This document shows, one piece after another, positions 1-8,083 of a stretch of DNA of 46,561 bases. Under the pieces are notes generated by a model. That model saw only the letters and a program-made list of their open reading frames with translations. It was not told the origin of the DNA and searched no databases. Made by a program: the position numbers and the translations under genes. Each line of letters opens with the position of its first letter. Within the stretch, counting starts at the first letter, position 1. The stretch is from CAZQEZ01 sp964592475. Its GTDB lineage: Bacteria > Bacteroidota > Bacteroidia > Cytophagales > Cyclobacteriaceae. The DNA lies in contig CAZQEZ010000015.1 of the NCBI GenBank assembly GCA_964592475.1, positions 1 to 46,561 on the forward strand. Reading direction: 5' to 3'.

Positions 1-152
1 TGAAGACTGAGAATAGAATTATCGGTTTTTTTATAATTATGTACAGAAGCATCTTTTATAGTATCCGGATAAAAAGTAATTGCTTTAACGGAAAGGCAAT
101 TGCAGCTTAGCAAAGTGACTACAATGACTATCCTACTAAATAAAAAAATCAA
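1..152 (-). CDS. partial lipoprotein/secreted protein, runs off left edge
   Basis: On the minus strand an open frame of about 50 codons runs off the window edge. It begins just after the stop of the SnoaL-like gene, and its N-terminus looks like a signal peptide: KLIFLF, then a hydrophobic IVIVVTLLSC stretch with a lipobox-like LLSC, followed by polar residues (FYPDTIKD, NYKKTDNS). No ATG lies in frame, so a TTG at 150-152 is taken as start. That is the weak point of the call. The gap to the upstream gene is 15 bases, so the two may be cotranscribed. Its function cannot be judged from this fragment. Confidence 0.4.
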   Translation of the reverse strand, partial: MIFLFSRIVIVVTLLSCNCLSVKAITFYPDTIKDASVHNYKKTDNSILSL

Positions 153-167
153 TTTTCGTAAAAAACC

Positions 168-596
168 CTATCCATTACCCCTCATTTTTCTTTTTATTAT
201 TTCAAAGGGCACCATATTATCGGTATAAACCTGCCATTGGGCTATTTCGCTATTGTTTAGTTTCACTTTCCAGGCAGATGGCAATCTCCATTTATCCAAA
301 TCGTCTACTGATTTTTTATAAGTGCCGCCCGAATATCCCAATATTACAGCTGTATGGTCATTCTCAATAATCTGATCTACTTCAATATAATAATCGGAAA
401 ACAACTCAAAATAATTCATCCAGGCACGAATCACGTTTTCTTTACCCGATATTTCTTTGCCTTGAGAATTACAGAAAATTGTATTCTCACTCAAACCCAT
501 TACAATTTTCGTGATATTTTGATGATTAACAGCTTCTACAAATGCAACGATTAATTCACTTGTTTTTGATTGAAAAGTTTCAGCGTTTGAGACCAT
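168..596 (-). CDS. SnoaL/NTF2-like fold protein (DUF4440-type)
   Basis: A 142-residue protein without signal peptide. Helical N-terminus (ELIVAFVEAVNHQN), a strand with WMNYFELFSDYY in the middle, and VILGYSGGTYKK followed by a WRLPSAWKVKLNNSEIAQW strand pair match the cone-shaped alpha+beta barrel of the SnoaL/NTF2 superfamily. This matches small polyketide-cyclase-like or ketosteroid-isomerase-like proteins of 120-145 residues. Such proteins are usually cytosolic and their substrates mostly unknown. No catalytic assignment can be made. It is followed after 15 bases by a probable lipoprotein gene on the same strand. Family call by fold pattern, not by a diagnostic motif. Confidence 0.65.
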   Translation of the reverse strand: MVSNAETFQSKTSELIVAFVEAVNHQNITKIVMGLSENTIFCNSQGKEISGKENVIRAWMNYFELFSDYYIEVDQIIENDHTAVILGYSGGTYKKSVDDLDKWRLPSAWKVKLNNSEIAQWQVYTDNMVPFEIIKRKMRGNG

Positions 597-735
597 AGAC
601 TTTAAACTTTAAATACAATAATACTAAATAATGAAATTAGTAAAATATACGTAAACAAGCAAGCCTTTTTAAAAATATATTAAGGTTAATGGGTGAGCGT
701 AGTTAATATAAAAATAATAATGTCAGCGACAGATA

Positions 736-1521
736 CTATTTCTTGATAATTTTTTCAGTTCTGTTTTCGATATTAAGATAATATAAACCAGCACTTAAGT
801 GCACCAGATCAATCTCTTTTGCCTTACCTTGGGCCACCTGGTTACCTTCGGCATCCAATATTTCATAATCAGTTTCTCTTGAAAGCACTATTTTTTCTTG
901 AGCGGTGTCTGGCATTACAGTTACAGGTGAATTCTTGGCATAGAATTGTTGCACTTGAGAATAAAAGACATCTTCTTCAGTTACATACTTAATTCTGTAC
1001 CTATTAAGTCCTCTTTCATGTTTAGGTATTGTTTGATATTGATTGGTATTATTATCATGAATGGCCTCTTGCATGTCAATAATTACCCATTTATCACTAA
1101 TGTATTGCTCCAAAAAATACTTACCATTTTCAACTTCCGATTTTGTAATCCATCTAATAACACTGCTATCAACATATACCGAAAGGAATTGAAATTTATT
1201 TTTTGCCCTTATCACCTGAGGGTTGATCACTTTAGGAACACAGCCACCTGAATGAATAATTTTGATTAATAAAGGTTCATTAATTGATAGGTAGGATAAA
1301 TCAACTTCATAAGCAGAGGTTTTAGGATTATTTACCACCAAAAGATCATTGACGTAAACAGCCTTTGTGCAAAAATTCTTTTGATCATCTGACAATGGAT
1401 TTTGCACATATATATTTTTTCCTTGATATACGCCTTTAAAGGTGAATTCTTCAGCAATAATTGCTTGGCTAATGCCAGCAATGAACATAAACAGTGTGTT
1501 TAGTAAGATTATTCTTAGCAT
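736..1521 (-). CDS. secreted protein with T9SS C-terminal sorting tail
   Basis: A 261-residue protein with a signal peptide (hydrophobic run over residues 3-22, cleavage near AIIA-EE). The last 45 residues (DYEILDAEGNQVAQGKAKEI, then DLVHLSAGLYYLNIENRTEK) fit the type A C-terminal sorting domain of the type IX secretion system: a short beta-sandwich with the typical sAGlYyLni...ekiiKK ending. It should therefore cross the outer membrane and be anchored or released at the surface. The middle (about residues 30-200) looks like paired beta-sandwich segments but has no enzyme motif. No close partner gene; a hairpin/operator-like repeat lies 140 bp upstream. Confidence 0.65.
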   Translation of the reverse strand: MLRIILLNTLFMFIAGISQAIIAEEFTFKGVYQGKNIYVQNPLSDDQKNFCTKAVYVNDLLVVNNPKTSAYEVDLSYLSINEPLLIKIIHSGGCVPKVINPQVIRAKNKFQFLSVYVDSSVIRWITKSEVENGKYFLEQYISDKWVIIDMQEAIHDNNTNQYQTIPKHERGLNRYRIKYVTEEDVFYSQVQQFYAKNSPVTVMPDTAQEKIVLSRETDYEILDAEGNQVAQGKAKEIDLVHLSAGLYYLNIENRTEKIIKK

Positions 1522-1661
1522 CAGGAGTCAGATTAAAATGCAATTTAAACAACAAATAAATCAGGGATACATCAATCTTAATATAAAACCTACATGATTT
1601 TTATAAAATTAAAAATTAATGAAACCCTGCTTTATGATTCAGATGGGGTAACAACGACAGT

Positions 1662-1695
1662 AAATTTGCAAATGTTTTATATCATTTGCAAATTT
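1662..1695. repeat. perfect 13-bp inverted repeat made of two ATTTGCAAAT palindromes
   Basis: Arms at 1662-1674 and 1683-1695 are perfectly complementary with an 8-base loop. Each arm itself contains the palindrome ATTTGCAAAT, centred at 1668.5 and 1688.5, i.e. 20 bp apart. It lies between the stop of the permease gene and the start of the T9SS cargo gene (both minus strand). It could be a terminator for the permease, but no T-run follows on the minus strand; the two phased palindromes fit a regulator binding site equally well. Confidence 0.6.
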
Positions 1696-1735
1696 TTTGA
1701 ACAATATTATACTCATTATCTAAAATAACTTACAT

Positions 1736-2971
1736 CTATTCAAATCTTAAAGATTCAATCGGATCTAATTTAGAAGCTTTGAAGGCAGGATAATAACCAG
1801 AGGCTAAACCTACTGCAACGCAAATAACAACCCCCAAAAACATCCAGCCCCATGGTATTAGAAATGATGTAAGTCCTAAACCCATAGCGACCAAGTTGCC
1901 TAATAGGATGCCCATCAAAATACCTCCGAGTCCACCTAGTAAACAAATTAATATAGCCTCCAATAAAAATTGCTGTCTTATTCTGGCAGGAGTTGCACCA
2001 ATTGCTTTCCGCACTCCTATCTCTCTTGTTCGTTCTGTTACTGACACCATCATAATGTTCATTAAACCTACAGCTGCACCTAACAAGGTAATAATTCCAA
2101 AAGCAAATGCTCCAGCTTGTAAATAGCCACTTATTTCTTGCAGTCGCTCAGCGGCAGACTGGTTGCGTTCTAATTGAAACGAGTTGTCTCCCCCAATTGG
2201 ATCTTGTCGTATGGTACGCATCAGCCCGGTAGCTTCTCCCATTATTTTATCCATTTCTAACGTATTGGCCACTTCTATATCAATTTCGTAATCAAGGTTG
2301 CCTTGTGAAAGTTTATTAGCAGCTAAAATTGGTATTAAAATGGACTGATCTGCACCATTATTACCTCCCATTCCACCTTGTTTTTCTAACAAACCAATTA
2401 CTTTATATTTATTGCCATAAAAACTGATCATTTTATTTATAGGGCTTTCATTGTTTTTAAATAAGCTGGTGTAAACTTGATTACCAATCATCGCTACATT
2501 ATGACCAAAATTTACTTCAAGTTTAGTAAAATTTCGCCCTTCTGATATTTCAAATCCCCGCATCGACAAATACTCATCATCTACTCCTCTTATTCGGATA
2601 TTAGGGTTGGTTTTCTCCGATTTATATTTAATTTCGGCATTAAAAGAAATAAAAGTTGAAAGGGAAATACGAGAGCCTTCTTCAAATATCTCTTTGAATT
2701 TCTCAATCTCATCATATTCAAGAGGAGAAAAGACTTTCGCTTTTTTTCCTTTTTCGCTTTGCCCACGATTGCGCACAGAGCTGATTTCAAAAGAATTTCC
2801 CCCAAAAGAAGAAAGACTATCAGTTACTGATTTTTGTATTCCGTCAATTGCAGTTAATATCCCTACCAGTGCTGTAATTCCAATGGCAATAATTAAAGCG
2901 GTAAGAATTGTTCTGAGCAAATTACCGTTAATAGCTCTTAATGCCTCACGAAAGTTTTCTATATAATTCAT
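1736..2971 (-). CDS. ABC transporter permease, MacB/FtsX family
   Basis: A 411-residue inner-membrane protein with the MacB/FtsX plan: N-terminal amphipathic stretch and first membrane helix (residues 15-40, LRTILTALIIAIGITALVGI), a periplasmic MacB core domain (about 45-280), then three membrane helices in the FtsX domain (about 285-400). Typical sequences are present: NIMMVSVTERTREIGVRKAI (coupling helix region that contacts the ATPase), GGLGGILMGILLG, and the SGYYPAFKASKLDPIESLR ending. Members act with a separate LolD/MacB-type ATPase in exporting lipoproteins, peptides or drugs. No ATPase or membrane-fusion gene is adjacent here, so the partner must be encoded elsewhere. Substrate unknown. 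Confidence 0.92.
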   Translation of the reverse strand: MNYIENFREALRAINGNLLRTILTALIIAIGITALVGILTAIDGIQKSVTDSLSSFGGNSFEISSVRNRGQSEKGKKAKVFSPLEYDEIEKFKEIFEEGSRISLSTFISFNAEIKYKSEKTNPNIRIRGVDDEYLSMRGFEISEGRNFTKLEVNFGHNVAMIGNQVYTSLFKNNESPINKMISFYGNKYKVIGLLEKQGGMGGNNGADQSILIPILAANKLSQGNLDYEIDIEVANTLEMDKIMGEATGLMRTIRQDPIGGDNSFQLERNQSAAERLQEISGYLQAGAFAFGIITLLGAAVGLMNIMMVSVTERTREIGVRKAIGATPARIRQQFLLEAILICLLGGLGGILMGILLGNLVAMGLGLTSFLIPWGWMFLGVVICVAVGLASGYYPAFKASKLDPIESLRFE

Positions 2972-3127
2972 TTTTTCAAAATTTAATCTAAAGGATTTGG
3001 TTTTACAAATATTATAGCACCAATAAACTTTAAAAGTATAAAACTCGTTAAAATTGAAGTCAATTAGAAGATTTATTTTGTGATTGAGCCAGTAATTTAT
3101 TTAAAAGGTAAATAATTAAGATTAAAA

Positions 3128-4390
3128 ATGCGGCAAAAGATATTAACCATACTTTTTATAATGGGTATTGCATCATCTGGTTTTGCTACCCAGTTACTTA
3201 TCCCCATGGATAAAAATCAAAAAAATCACCTCAAAGCGTATGGTATAGCCTATTGGGTTTTGAACAGTGATATTGAAGTAGATTGGCTACTTAATTATCG
3301 TGGAGGTAGTTTTATGGTAAAACATTACCAAAAAATAGAAAACGAATTAGTAATTCGAGGGGTTAGTTATGAAGTTATATCTGACGCACAATCTAATCAA
3401 ATAGTTCAACAACTTAGTAGTCCATCTTCAAATACTGACGTAATGAAGTTGGAAAAAGCACCTACAATAGCTGTCTATTCACCTAAAAGCAAGCAGCCTT
3501 GGGATGACGCGGTTACCTTGGTACTTACTTATGCTGAAATTCCCTACGATGTTATTTTTGATGATGAGGTAATGTTTGGCAAACTACCCAAATATGATTG
3601 GCTACATTTGCATCATGAGGATTTTACCGGTCAATATGGTAAATTTTACAGGAATTTCCGGAATGCTCCTTGGTATATCGAACAAAAAAATGAATTAGAA
3701 GACTATGCCAGCAAGCATGGCTTTTCTAAAGTATCGGAACTTAAACTGGCCATCGTTAAAAAATTCAGAGATTATGTATTGGGTGGTGGCTTTCTTTTTG
3801 CCATGTGCTCAGCCACTGACACCTACGACATAGCATTAGCAGCCGATGACCTGGACATTGTAGAATACATGTACGACGGCGATCCTGCAGATCCTCAAGC
3901 TCAACAAAAACTCGATTTTGATAATACTTTTGCTTTTGAAGATTTTCGCATCAGCCGCGATCCGCTAGAATACGAATATAGTAACATCGATAACCAGGAA
4001 TTTGAACGCGGTTTGAAAGAAAACAACGATTATTTTACATTATTTGAATTTTCAGCCAAGTGGGATCCGATACCTACAATGCTAACTCAAAATCATGAAA
4101 AAATTATTCATGGATTTATGGGGCAAACTACTGCTTATAAAAAACAGCTGGTAAAGCCTGATGTGGTAATCATGGGTGAAACAAAGGAAATTGATGAAGC
4201 GCGCTACATCCATGGAGTTTTCGGAAAGGGATTTTGGACCTTTTATGGAGGGCACGACCCGGAAGATTATAAACATATTGTAGGTGAAGAACCCACTGAT
4301 TTAAACTTGCATCCCAACTCACCAGGATATAGACTTATTTTAAATAATATTTTATTTCCTGCTGCTAAAAAGAAAAAGCAAAAAACATAA
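3128..4390 (+). CDS. secreted GATase-like-fold protein, often annotated as asparagine synthetase B
   Basis: A 420-residue protein with a signal peptide (MRQKILTILFIMGIASSGFA, cleaved before TQLLIP). The conserved N-terminal LLIPMDKNQKNHLKAYGIAY and the later LHLHHEDFTGQYGKFY, GGGFLFAMCSATDT and FGKGFWTFYGGHDPEDY belong to a Bacteroidota family that automated pipelines name asparagine synthetase B. It lacks an N-terminal nucleophile Cys or a PP-loop synthetase domain, so that name is not supported. The MCSATDT segment after a beta strand and the closing YGGHDPED resemble a class I glutamine-amidotransferase-like fold, so a hydrolase or binding role in the periplasm is possible. It converges with the TldE-like gene with a 7-base gap. 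The tail is Lys-rich. Confidence 0.6.
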   Translation: MRQKILTILFIMGIASSGFATQLLIPMDKNQKNHLKAYGIAYWVLNSDIEVDWLLNYRGGSFMVKHYQKIENELVIRGVSYEVISDAQSNQIVQQLSSPSSNTDVMKLEKAPTIAVYSPKSKQPWDDAVTLVLTYAEIPYDVIFDDEVMFGKLPKYDWLHLHHEDFTGQYGKFYRNFRNAPWYIEQKNELEDYASKHGFSKVSELKLAIVKKFRDYVLGGGFLFAMCSATDTYDIALAADDLDIVEYMYDGDPADPQAQQKLDFDNTFAFEDFRISRDPLEYEYSNIDNQEFERGLKENNDYFTLFEFSAKWDPIPTMLTQNHEKIIHGFMGQTTAYKKQLVKPDVVIMGETKEIDEARYIHGVFGKGFWTFYGGHDPEDYKHIVGEEPTDLNLHPNSPGYRLILNNILFPAAKKKKQKT

Positions 4391-4397
4391 AAATTTT

Positions 4398-6140
4398 TTA
4401 ATCCTCTTGTTTATTAGGATGTGAAACTACAGGTAGGTTGCCAGTGGTTAATGTTTTTGGCATTCCTTGCATTTTAAATTCTTCTAATAGAATAAGATCA
4501 GGTGCAATAATACTCACAGGCTGCCCGGTGTTGCCCTGGCTATAATTGCCACCATCCATCATATTTAATATTACTTCGCCATTGCCTACCCCTATGATTT
4601 TTCTTAAGGGGTTCTCGGGGAAATCAATATTCATCACAGATCTGAGAAGCGTTTCTGTACTATCTTCTAAGTTAATTTTATAAAAATTTACCGGTTTTAT
4701 CGAAGCACTAATACCTTCAATTGGCTTTGCCACTATGGCAACCTGCATACCTTCTTCTTTAGCCAATTTCATCATTTTCTTCCTTAACTGCTCCGATGAT
4801 TCAGCTGCCGGTGATGAAACATGTACAATTCCAGGGGTTAAGCCTCTGGAAAAACTTCCTGCTCCTACACCATAGCGAAGGTAACCGTTACTTTCTTTAA
4901 ATAAGTGACTGGGAGTCCTATTATTTAATAAGCTCTTTAAAGTGCCTTCCTTGACTAATTGTAAAGAATCCACCGGTAATACACCTTCAGCATCTACATG
5001 GAAATTACCGATTAAAGGTATGTATTTATATGTATCCCAACTGGAATAAACTACCACGTTTAAATCTTTATCCGCAATTTTTTTATCTACCATTGCTTCT
5101 ACAGAAGTATAATCCATGCCCACGTAACTATTGCTAAGCGAATTAAGCTTTAGAGGTCTTCTGGTGGCTTTAAGGGCATTGCTTCCTTTGAATAAATTAC
5201 TATACAAAAAATTAGCAGCTTCCTGCTTTTCAATGAGTAGCGGCCCACTATAATTACCCACAAATTGTTCGGCAGATTTTAAATCTTTCACGTGCATGGC
5301 CAATTTTTCTATGTCTTTGTTTATGATAGCTCTTGTAGGCCATTCTTCAGGAGTTTTTGCATAATAAACTATCCTGTCACCTAGCATTTCACCGTCTTCA
5401 GAAATAGTTTGAGCAAGCACGGAAATTGTTGCCATTGTTAATGGCGAAACAGCTGTAGAACCTTCACTATTAACATAATACATTCGAGTATTATATAAAA
5501 ATATGGAAACTACAGAAATTTCCAGAAATGGATATTTTTCAAATTCAGAAGATATACTTCTGGCAAGTTCCTTAGTTTTGTGCGGATCAAAGTCATAAGC
5601 AGGATTAGGGATATTTACATTGATTTTTGGTGCGCGTGCATAATCATCAAGCTCGAGTTGTTCTGGCTTGATATTTTGCTGCTCCATTGCTTTGATTTTA
5701 TTATTGAAAGTAGCGGCAGCTGATTTATACATATTATTGCTTACGGTCCAAAGCGCTCTTCTAATGCCCAGGTAATCATTTTCAATTGGTAAAGGACTGG
5801 CCGCGGCAAACTCATTTTGGCTACTGCTATTTTCATCTACAAAATTTTCATCGTTTAATTCATAGCTACCCACCATAAGGCGGCCATATACCTCTCGCAT
5901 TCTATTTTGATTGCTGTTAATCAAAGCACCTAAAGAAGCATTTGCATACAAAAACTCAATATCACCGATGGTATAGGCTATAAAATATGGCTTTTCATAA
6001 TCTTTATAGCTTAGCTGTTGGAGATTACGATTTAATTCGTCTTGCATAGCCTTTAGTATCAGGCTATCATCCTGTACAGGTTGTGCAAAAGCAATTGGGT
6101 TCAGAATAAATAATAGGCAAACTTTTATTAAATATTTCAT
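4398..6140 (-). CDS. exported TldE/PmbA-like partner protein
   Basis: A 580-residue TldD/PmbA-superfamily protein. I take the start at the ATG at 6140, which gives a clean signal peptide (MKYLIKVCLLFILNPIAFAQ) and leaves one base after the stop of the upstream gene; a longer frame would run into that gene. Residues of the superfamily core are recognisable (SGPLLIEKQEAANFLYSNLF, GVLPVDSLQLVKEGTLKSLL, YLRYGVGAGSFSRGLTPGIV), but where TldD has HExxxH this protein has none, as in TldE/PmbA. In the E. coli complex TldE is the non-catalytic partner of TldD. The pair here has the same division but carries export signals, so it should work in the periplasm. Confidence 0.82.
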   Translation of the reverse strand: MKYLIKVCLLFILNPIAFAQPVQDDSLILKAMQDELNRNLQQLSYKDYEKPYFIAYTIGDIEFLYANASLGALINSNQNRMREVYGRLMVGSYELNDENFVDENSSSQNEFAAASPLPIENDYLGIRRALWTVSNNMYKSAAATFNNKIKAMEQQNIKPEQLELDDYARAPKINVNIPNPAYDFDPHKTKELARSISSEFEKYPFLEISVVSIFLYNTRMYYVNSEGSTAVSPLTMATISVLAQTISEDGEMLGDRIVYYAKTPEEWPTRAIINKDIEKLAMHVKDLKSAEQFVGNYSGPLLIEKQEAANFLYSNLFKGSNALKATRRPLKLNSLSNSYVGMDYTSVEAMVDKKIADKDLNVVVYSSWDTYKYIPLIGNFHVDAEGVLPVDSLQLVKEGTLKSLLNNRTPSHLFKESNGYLRYGVGAGSFSRGLTPGIVHVSSPAAESSEQLRKKMMKLAKEEGMQVAIVAKPIEGISASIKPVNFYKINLEDSTETLLRSVMNIDFPENPLRKIIGVGNGEVILNMMDGGNYSQGNTGQPVSIIAPDLILLEEFKMQGMPKTLTTGNLPVVSHPNKQED

Positions 6141-6141
6141 C

Positions 6142-7836
6142 TTAATTGTTTCCTTTCTTATGATTGTAAGAGGCGGGATTTGGCAAAATCGGCATTTCAA
6201 ATTGAGATTCTACCTGGCGCTGAGTTTCAATTTTTTTTACAAAAATAGCAGGTGCCACTGCAGAAACCGGTACGTACCCTGATTCCGCCCCACAATAGCC
6301 ATTGAAAATACCATATTGATCACCTGTAGCAGCTATTTCAGAAAACATGGTTAAAGGTGTTCCAATTAAATCTACTCCTCTCACCAATTCATCTGGCCTA
6401 TCATCTACATAAATTCTATAAACTTCTATTGGTTGAATATTAAACACGTTAGGCTGATACCGATCAGTAGCAGTAAAACCGCCGTTTACTTTTTTAATGT
6501 AATAACCATAAAGTTTATCTTGCTTTTTACATTCTTTAATCAGCATTTTACGCAAATCTTTTTCTGATTTGGGCTTCGATGTTTCTACTATCATATTTGA
6601 CTGCCGAGCCACCGGATTGTATCCCGCGGCGCTTCTGCCATGTCCATTTGAATTACTGTCCAAACTTGCTGGATGACGAGACATTAGAAACTTTTTCAAT
6701 TCTCCGTTTTCTACCACCACTACTTTTTCTGATTTTACCCCTTGATCATCATATTGATAATGTCCCATCAGATTAAATTGATCATAAGTGGTGGAAGTAG
6801 GATCAAATATGACATCAATGAATTTAGGTAATACTTTTTTACCTACTTTATCTTTGAATGTCTGACCGTCCTTTTCATCATTGAGACGGTGTCCTTCTAC
6901 TCTATGACCAAATATCTCATGGAAAAACACTCCGGTGACTTCATTAGATAATATAGCTGGACCGGCATAAGGATCTGCCTTAGGTGCTTTTTGCAACTTT
7001 TTTAATTTAACTATTAGCTCACTGGTTTCTTTTATCAATTGCTTTGTATTAGGTAGTTGCTCTATGTTGTTTTGATAATAAACATTACTAAGATGCAACT
7101 TATTACCATCTGCGGCTAAAATGCTTCCTTGTACTGTTAACTGCATGATTTTGTAATTTTGAGCTATCATACTACCTTCAGAAGAAACCAAATATTTTCT
7201 GGTGTTAGTAATTACCAAACTTGCTGTACCATCATAAATAGAATCTTGTTCAGCAAATGGCGCTGTGACATTTTTCAAAAGTTGCTCCCAATATTCTTTT
7301 TCAATCTTTAGCGATTCTTCTGAATAGTCCGGCTCGATATATACAGCGGGTTCTACTTTTGCAAAATCAGGCACAATAATTTTACCTTCTTTCTTCTCAT
7401 AATTATTTTCTAAATTCAAATACTGTTCCCTCGCTTGCTTATACGCAGCATCAGTAAATAACCACAGATATTGATTAATAGCTTTACTATTATTTTCTAC
7501 AGGTATTACCCCATAATTAAAATTCTCCTGCATACTTTCCCCATTCATCGGGCGTGTATTGTCAAAAGAGTAATCACCTATTTTTACCGTGGTGGCCAGG
7601 GCCCTACTTTTATAACCGGTAGATTCTATAAGACTACCCATAAAAGCACTTATTTCTTTTGAGGTATTTTCATTTACTCTATATTCTATATAATATGGGG
7701 GATAATCCTGTTGCTGGAGCTCATTAAACTCCCTATCCAGTTCTTTTTTAAGAATATTAATTAATTCATCTTTGGTTTGAGCAAATAATACTTGACCTGC
7801 CAATATTGAGATTGTGAGGAAAACTAACTTTAGCAT
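6142..7836 (-). CDS. exported TldD-like zinc metalloprotease
   Basis: A 564-residue protein with signal peptide (residues 1-19, ending LFAQ). The TldD zinc site is intact: HEIFGH at 306-311 (HExxxH, in VFFHEIFGHRVEGHRL) and a downstream Cys at about 515 in NGYCGAESGYVPVSAVAP, matching the third metal ligand of E. coli TldD. The C-terminal beta domain includes LVRGVDLIGTPLTMFSEI. TldD/TldE degrade unfolded or leader peptides that thread into the heterodimer. One base separates this gene from the downstream TldE-like gene, so the two are cotranscribed and probably form the heterodimer. The signal peptide differs from the cytosolic enterobacterial enzyme. No consensus promoter was found upstream. 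Confidence 0.87.
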   Translation of the reverse strand: MLKLVFLTISILAGQVLFAQTKDELINILKKELDREFNELQQQDYPPYYIEYRVNENTSKEISAFMGSLIESTGYKSRALATTVKIGDYSFDNTRPMNGESMQENFNYGVIPVENNSKAINQYLWLFTDAAYKQAREQYLNLENNYEKKEGKIIVPDFAKVEPAVYIEPDYSEESLKIEKEYWEQLLKNVTAPFAEQDSIYDGTASLVITNTRKYLVSSEGSMIAQNYKIMQLTVQGSILAADGNKLHLSNVYYQNNIEQLPNTKQLIKETSELIVKLKKLQKAPKADPYAGPAILSNEVTGVFFHEIFGHRVEGHRLNDEKDGQTFKDKVGKKVLPKFIDVIFDPTSTTYDQFNLMGHYQYDDQGVKSEKVVVVENGELKKFLMSRHPASLDSNSNGHGRSAAGYNPVARQSNMIVETSKPKSEKDLRKMLIKECKKQDKLYGYYIKKVNGGFTATDRYQPNVFNIQPIEVYRIYVDDRPDELVRGVDLIGTPLTMFSEIAATGDQYGIFNGYCGAESGYVPVSAVAPAIFVKKIETQRQVESQFEMPILPNPASYNHKKGNN

Positions 7837-8030
7837 TTATATTCAATTTTAGCTTAAAACTAAATAAATAATCGTATATAACGATAATTTAATGTATTTG
7901 ATTTTATTTAACGAAAGTAATATTTGAAAAGTATCTGATCATTTTTAGCACAATTAAGGCTAAATGCAATTGCCTTATAGCCTATATGCCTAAAAGAAAT
8001 TGATTATTTCTACATGTTTTATGCTTAAGT

Positions 8031-8061
8031 TTTAATAAGCCGATGTATTTTTATATTTTTG
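8031..8061 (+). promoter_or_regulatory. Bacteroidota-type promoter of pfkA
   Basis: TATTTTTG at 8054-8061 matches the -7 consensus TAnnTTTG; TTTA at 8031-8034 stands 19 bp upstream in the -33 position. The pfkA ATG follows 22 bases after the box. Confidence 0.55.
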
Positions 8062-8083
8062 ATAAATTTTTTAACTATAAGAT

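Noticed and set aside
7871..7885. ATCGT/ACGAT inverted repeat upstream of the TldD-like gene
   Set aside because: Only five paired bases; too weak to call an operator.
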